This document shows positions 60,350 through 64,000 of a stretch of DNA of 64,000 nt, piece by piece. Every line of letters starts with the position of its first letter. Positions within the stretch are counted from its first letter, which is position 1. The notes under the pieces are model-generated. The model was not told where the DNA came from. It ran no database searches and was given only the letters and a program-made list of their open reading frames with translations. This DNA comes from Leptasterias polaris (taxonomy: Eukaryota > Echinodermata > Asteroidea > Forcipulatida > Asteriidae), in NCBI GenBank assembly GCA_037783415.1, contig JAZGTN010000017.1:2610501-2674500 (forward strand), read 5' to 3'. Made by a program: the position numbers and the translations under genes.

Positions 60350-60560
60350 AATCGGGTTGGGATCAGGTTGGCTAATTGGTTGCTTTCACCTCGGACCCCG
60401 GTTTGAATCCCACCCCAGACCATGCGTGTAGATTGGTTTTTCAGTCCCTATCTGACTGCGTGGGTCCCCCCCCCCCCCCCCCCCCCCCCCCAATTTGGGG
60501 TTTTCTCCCCGCTTCTAAAAATGAACACAATTTCATCGTGTCCTATTTATCCTGATGAAT
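60350..60560 (+). repeat. tRNA-derived SINE, family C, copy 2, with expanded C run
   Basis: GGTTTGAATCCCACCCCAGA, GATTGGTTTTTCAGTCCC and CTGACTGCGTGGG match copy 1 at 3600-3860. Where copy 1 has TTTTCCCC, this copy has 26 C bases (60466-60491). Confidence 0.7.
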
Positions 60561-60564
60561 AATG

Positions 60565-61735
60565 AAATGTAGTCTTGAGTGACTGAAAATGAAATAGAAC
60601 GACTAAACCTGAATGAGAAGATCGAAATAAAAAAGGAGGGTACGAATACGAAATTGAATGCAATAATTAATCTAAAAAGAAAACCTAATAGTTGATCGAA
60701 TTGGGCAAAAATGCATGCATTTTAATGCATTTTAATGAAATTGAATTAGTTTGCTGAATGCATTTTAATGAAATAGAATTAGTTTGCTGAAATTGGCCGT
60801 GAACATTTACAAGTGAAGGAGGCTCACTTATTTATAAAACTGATACAAGTACCAATATCCGGATACAATATTTCTAAATTAAATCAACTGGCCTAAATAA
60901 ATGTGAGCGAAACCATTTTTGTCTACCGTTGCTCTGATTTGGCAAACACACTGATTTTGCCTTCTTCTTTTTTGTACAGTATATTTTTACCTTTCATTGC
61001 TCTGATTGTGGCCTACTGTATACCGATTTTACCAATCTTTGCTTTAATTTTGCTTAGAATACCCCGAGTTGGTTGGCCTATCGTTGCTCTAATTTGGCTT
61101 CTACCCCGATTTGGCCTATTCAGAGATGTTGAACGAAATTGAAGTGGAAACGATGTGTGTTTATCGGGGAATGTTTCTGGTCCGCGCCCCAAAGGCACAG
61201 GTGCACACAGTAACCAGTTTGTTGAATGTATACCTCGAGTGCAACTCGGAAGTTGTATCACAGTGCATGTTGCCACCAACTGTAATATCATCACTATCGA
61301 ATCTACTCCAAAATATGTCAAGTGTTTTATTGTGATTCATAAACAGGTTTTATGTTTGCCAGTCGAGATGAGAGCTGGCATGATGTCACTTTTTGAACCA
61401 ATCGGGTAACTGTTATCCTAAGACGTCATGTCAGATTCGACCAATCGAAATCCTTGACTGGTACGCCCAGAGCCTATCGTGACGTAAGGCGAATTGTATT
61501 CAATAGAAAATATTTATTTGCTTTGCAAAATAAAGCCGGGCCGCCATGCATGAGTTGCAACGGTATTAAAGTGCACCGCCCGGTTTTTTGCCGACAGACC
61601 CCCAAAGTGTAAATTTCTTTCTTCAGATTATGATGTTTCGAGAAAACATGAAACAAGTTTATTGTATACCACGCATAGGCTACTTGTAAGATGCTCTATG
61701 TTTGCACGTGGCTCGCGGCCAGTTTCGTGAGAGAG
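60565..61735. other. Intergenic, nothing recognised
   Basis: A short direct repeat AATGCATTTTAATGAAAT occurs near 60720-60770. Small ORFs have no recognisable product. Confidence 0.35.
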
Positions 61736-61739
61736 TATT

Positions 61740-61931
61740 GGAATCCGGTGTGGACGGAGATTCTGTCCCCCCGGAGATTCTGTCCCCCCGGAGATTCTGT
61801 ACCCCCATATGGAGAACAAACTTGGTGTACAAACTTCTTTTGATAGCGCCCTCTTTTAAATCATCCCTCTCCAGCCCACGTTAATTTCCCATTATGGGGG
61901 ACAGAATCTCTGGGGGACAGAATTCCCTATG
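61740..61931. mobile_element. Small element built of GGAGATTCTGTCCCCC units in inverted order
   Basis: Three direct units (61758-61806) are answered by two inverse units (GGGGGACAGAATCTCTGGGGG, near 61895-61921). The left flank GGAATCCGGTGTGGACGGAG resembles the repeat at 6885-7060. Confidence 0.6.
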
Positions 61932-63299
61932 ACACCGGCAATAACTCAATTGTATATTGTAACTTGCTACACGTTTTCGGTCATTTCGGTGAAAAATACC
62001 AGCCTATTTCACTTTCATGCATTCTGCTATTAAATTGATTATGCCTCTGAAGTTGAAACTGACATTCAATTTCACGATGAGGCTTGCAAATTTATACATT
62101 ATACAAGTTCGATAAAACTTACGGGGATTTCTTTTTAGCCATGCGAAATCTGCATTCAATATTAGCAGAGTAAGCACGACTTGAGATTTCTGCGAAAGGC
62201 TCCTGCGATCCGAATTTGAATTGCGAGTGGATTGTTCAACTGAATGGCTATCTATTTCAATGCATAGGAACACGGTGTATCGAAAGGGATATGTCGATGG
62301 AAGGTTTTGAGGAGCTTTCAATTTCGAGCGAAATAAACAAAACACAAACGTTTAAATTGGCCGCTTCTGAAAATGAGCGGGAAACCTAGGGCCATTAATC
62401 GTTTTTGTGGGGGTTTTCTTCTTCTATTTGTTTCGTTCAGTTTCTCGAATGTTCGGAAGTGCTAAAGGGACATTGAGAGAGAAAGACAATAAAAAAAAAA
62501 ATCTAAGTCAAAATAAGTATGACTTACATCCCATTGTTATGACGTTTACCTCATATTTACGACTTATTAATTATAGTAAAATCAGAATGAGATGCAAGTC
62601 ATAATTATGATTGATGCTAATTCATAATATTATGAGAAGTCATAATTATGAATGTCTTTCATTAGTTTAGCCCTTTAACGCTTCGGTACAAATGAAACTT
62701 CCTCAACTAAGAGAAAATACATTTTGTAATATTAAAAACAAATTTGTATAATAAATGTTTACCAAAATGTCCGGCGTTGCATCTTGTGGCATTCAAACTG
62801 GTAACCCATTTCTGCTTAGCGAGTTATTAAACAGAAACCGGATTACCAGTTGGGTCTTAAATCAAAGAATCGATGAATTTTAAATAGTAATAGTAAGCCT
62901 CGGTACTCGGTGAAGATTTATTTTGATATATATTTTGTTTGTTTATTTTAGTTATTGATGTTTTTGTTTTGATTGTAAACATTGATTTATGAAGTGACCT
63001 TTTGAACCGCTTTTACTATAGGCAAGATAAACAAACTGCCTTTTCACCGGGACCGTTGTTTTTGTTCCCATCAACAAATTGACACAGTCTGATGGGTTTT
63101 TTGTTTACTCTAACGCCGCAGAAATCACACCCTCATCTTCGACGTTTCCTCTTCGATTGACTCAGACTGTACTTTTACTATCGGTAGCAGAACCAGACGG
63201 TCTATTGCTCTTTTACTTTGTATCGGTCGTGCCTACGAATCTGTTATCGATGTCCCCAAAATCAAAGTCAAACCTCTAAAATGCTGAGGCGACGGAGCG

Positions 63300-63384
63300 C
63301 GGAGGGGGTGGGAGAAGTGAGTCTGTGTGTGACGTTGCATAATTTTTAGCACGATCGGAAAACGAGCGAATCCGGCCGCCCACC
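63300..63384 (+). promoter_or_regulatory. CpG-rich promoter-like / 5' UTR region
   Basis: GAGGCGACGGAGCGCGGAGG and CGAATCCGGCCGCCCACC precede an ATG in strong Kozak context. A GC-rich island in AT-rich DNA suggests a transcription start; no TATA box is seen. Confidence 0.35.
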
Positions 63385-63522
63385 ATGTCCGAACGTCAGA
63401 TCCGTGTACAATTCCCGAGACGCTGGTTTGCTTACATGAAGGCCGGCGTTTACAGCATCGACAAAACGACTCCTTTGAGGGATAAAAAAGAAAAAGTGCT
63501 GAACGCTCTCAAATATTGTTGA
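63385..63522 (+). CDS. 45-residue small ORF in strong Kozak context, unrecognised
   Basis: The start sits in GCCGCCCACCATGT, near the best animal initiation context. The product begins MSERQIRVQFPRRWFAYMKA and ends NALKYC, basic overall (pI clearly high) with a KKEKVLNAL helix. I do not know the family. It could be a true small protein, an upstream ORF, or the first exon of a gene that continues beyond the window with a splice site inside. No signal peptide or membrane segment is evident. Confidence 0.35.
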   Translation: MSERQIRVQFPRRWFAYMKAGVYSIDKTTPLRDKKEKVLNALKYC

Positions 63523-64000
63523 TTTGTGTCTTCGTGTTTGGAACAGAAATGACCGTATTAACGCTCGCCTTTTTTGCATTTCTATTTGGTGAAACTATTT
63601 GAATAGAAATTGGTTTTATGCACAACCGAAGGCCTTGTTTAAATGCTGCTGAGTTATTCTGCTGAGGAGAAGAAAAAAAAGAGCGTTAATGGTTAAGGCA
63701 ACGGCATGCAACTCTGAAACTATTTGCAGTTCGGTCGTCGTCGACGAACGAGGTTGATAAAATACAATGAGGCAACGGGTATAGTGCTATACTCGCGGCA
63801 TCCAACCGTGGTAGTTGCCTTCATTGAGTAGGAAATTGAGGCTTCGATTTCCCTACAAGCACCTCGTTACGTATTGATGAGCCCCTGTATCCCGCCCTGT
63901 TGTTTCCGCCGACGCAGTGTGCTGCACCGGGGCGAGTGAGCTGCCGGTCGGGGCACACGGGTTCTCTCATGACGACAGAGACTGTTCTCCCATGGGTTAT
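63523..64000. other. GC-richer end of window, no gene assigned
   Basis: CpG content stays high, especially after 63880, so it may be a first intron or the promoter of a gene beyond the edge. A short palindrome, GGGTATAGTGCTATACTC, lies at about 63778-63795. Confidence 0.3.

Overview
This window looks like nuclear DNA from a marine invertebrate deuterostome, most likely an echinoderm. The grounds are spliced genes with GT-AG introns, a very low gene density, many short transposon-derived repeats, and two genes of clearly animal type. The echinoderm call is inference. It rests on the GPR61/62-type receptor, the SLC6 transporter, and repeats that resemble echinoderm ones from memory. No species can be named.

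Layout. About 1.2-1.9 kb: the last two coding exons of an SLC6 (Na+/Cl- dependent neurotransmitter transporter) gene on the + strand. About 10.9-12.2 kb: one complete intronless GPCR gene, recognisable as a GPR61/GPR62-type orphan receptor, + strand. About 50.8-57.2 kb: a three-coding-exon + strand gene for a 447-residue protein with an N-terminal CxxC...CxxC domain and a C-terminal LNKLGVCSSYNRM motif; its introns hold minisatellites, a SINE, a LINE tail and a hAT-like element. About 63.3-64.0 kb: a CpG-rich, promoter-like stretch with a 45-codon ORF in a strong Kozak context, possibly the start of another gene. Everything else, more than 90 % of the window, is intergenic or intronic.

The non-coding part is mostly repeats, recognised here by comparing the window with itself. 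There are four tRNA-derived SINE families (A-D), three LINE remnants, and many inverted-repeat elements: two seemingly identical 477-bp Harbinger-like elements in opposite orientation 28 kb apart; a 1,200-bp fold-back element packed with short TTGGGCAA-type subrepeats; a 597-bp hAT-like element; a TTAA-flanked family; a TAGACCATG family; a TAGGCTGTGCAAG family; and hairpin MITEs nested inside other repeats. Tandem arrays include an 825-bp perfect GTGTT array (165 units), a 53-bp minisatellite rich in CCCCGCCC just 3' of the third gene, and a 23-bp degenerate array at 43.2-43.7 kb. At least twelve pure G or C runs of 12-26 bases stand out.

The genes show no sign of working together: transporter, receptor and CxxC-domain protein look like independent neighbours. 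I found no CRISPR, operon, prophage or other prokaryote-type system.
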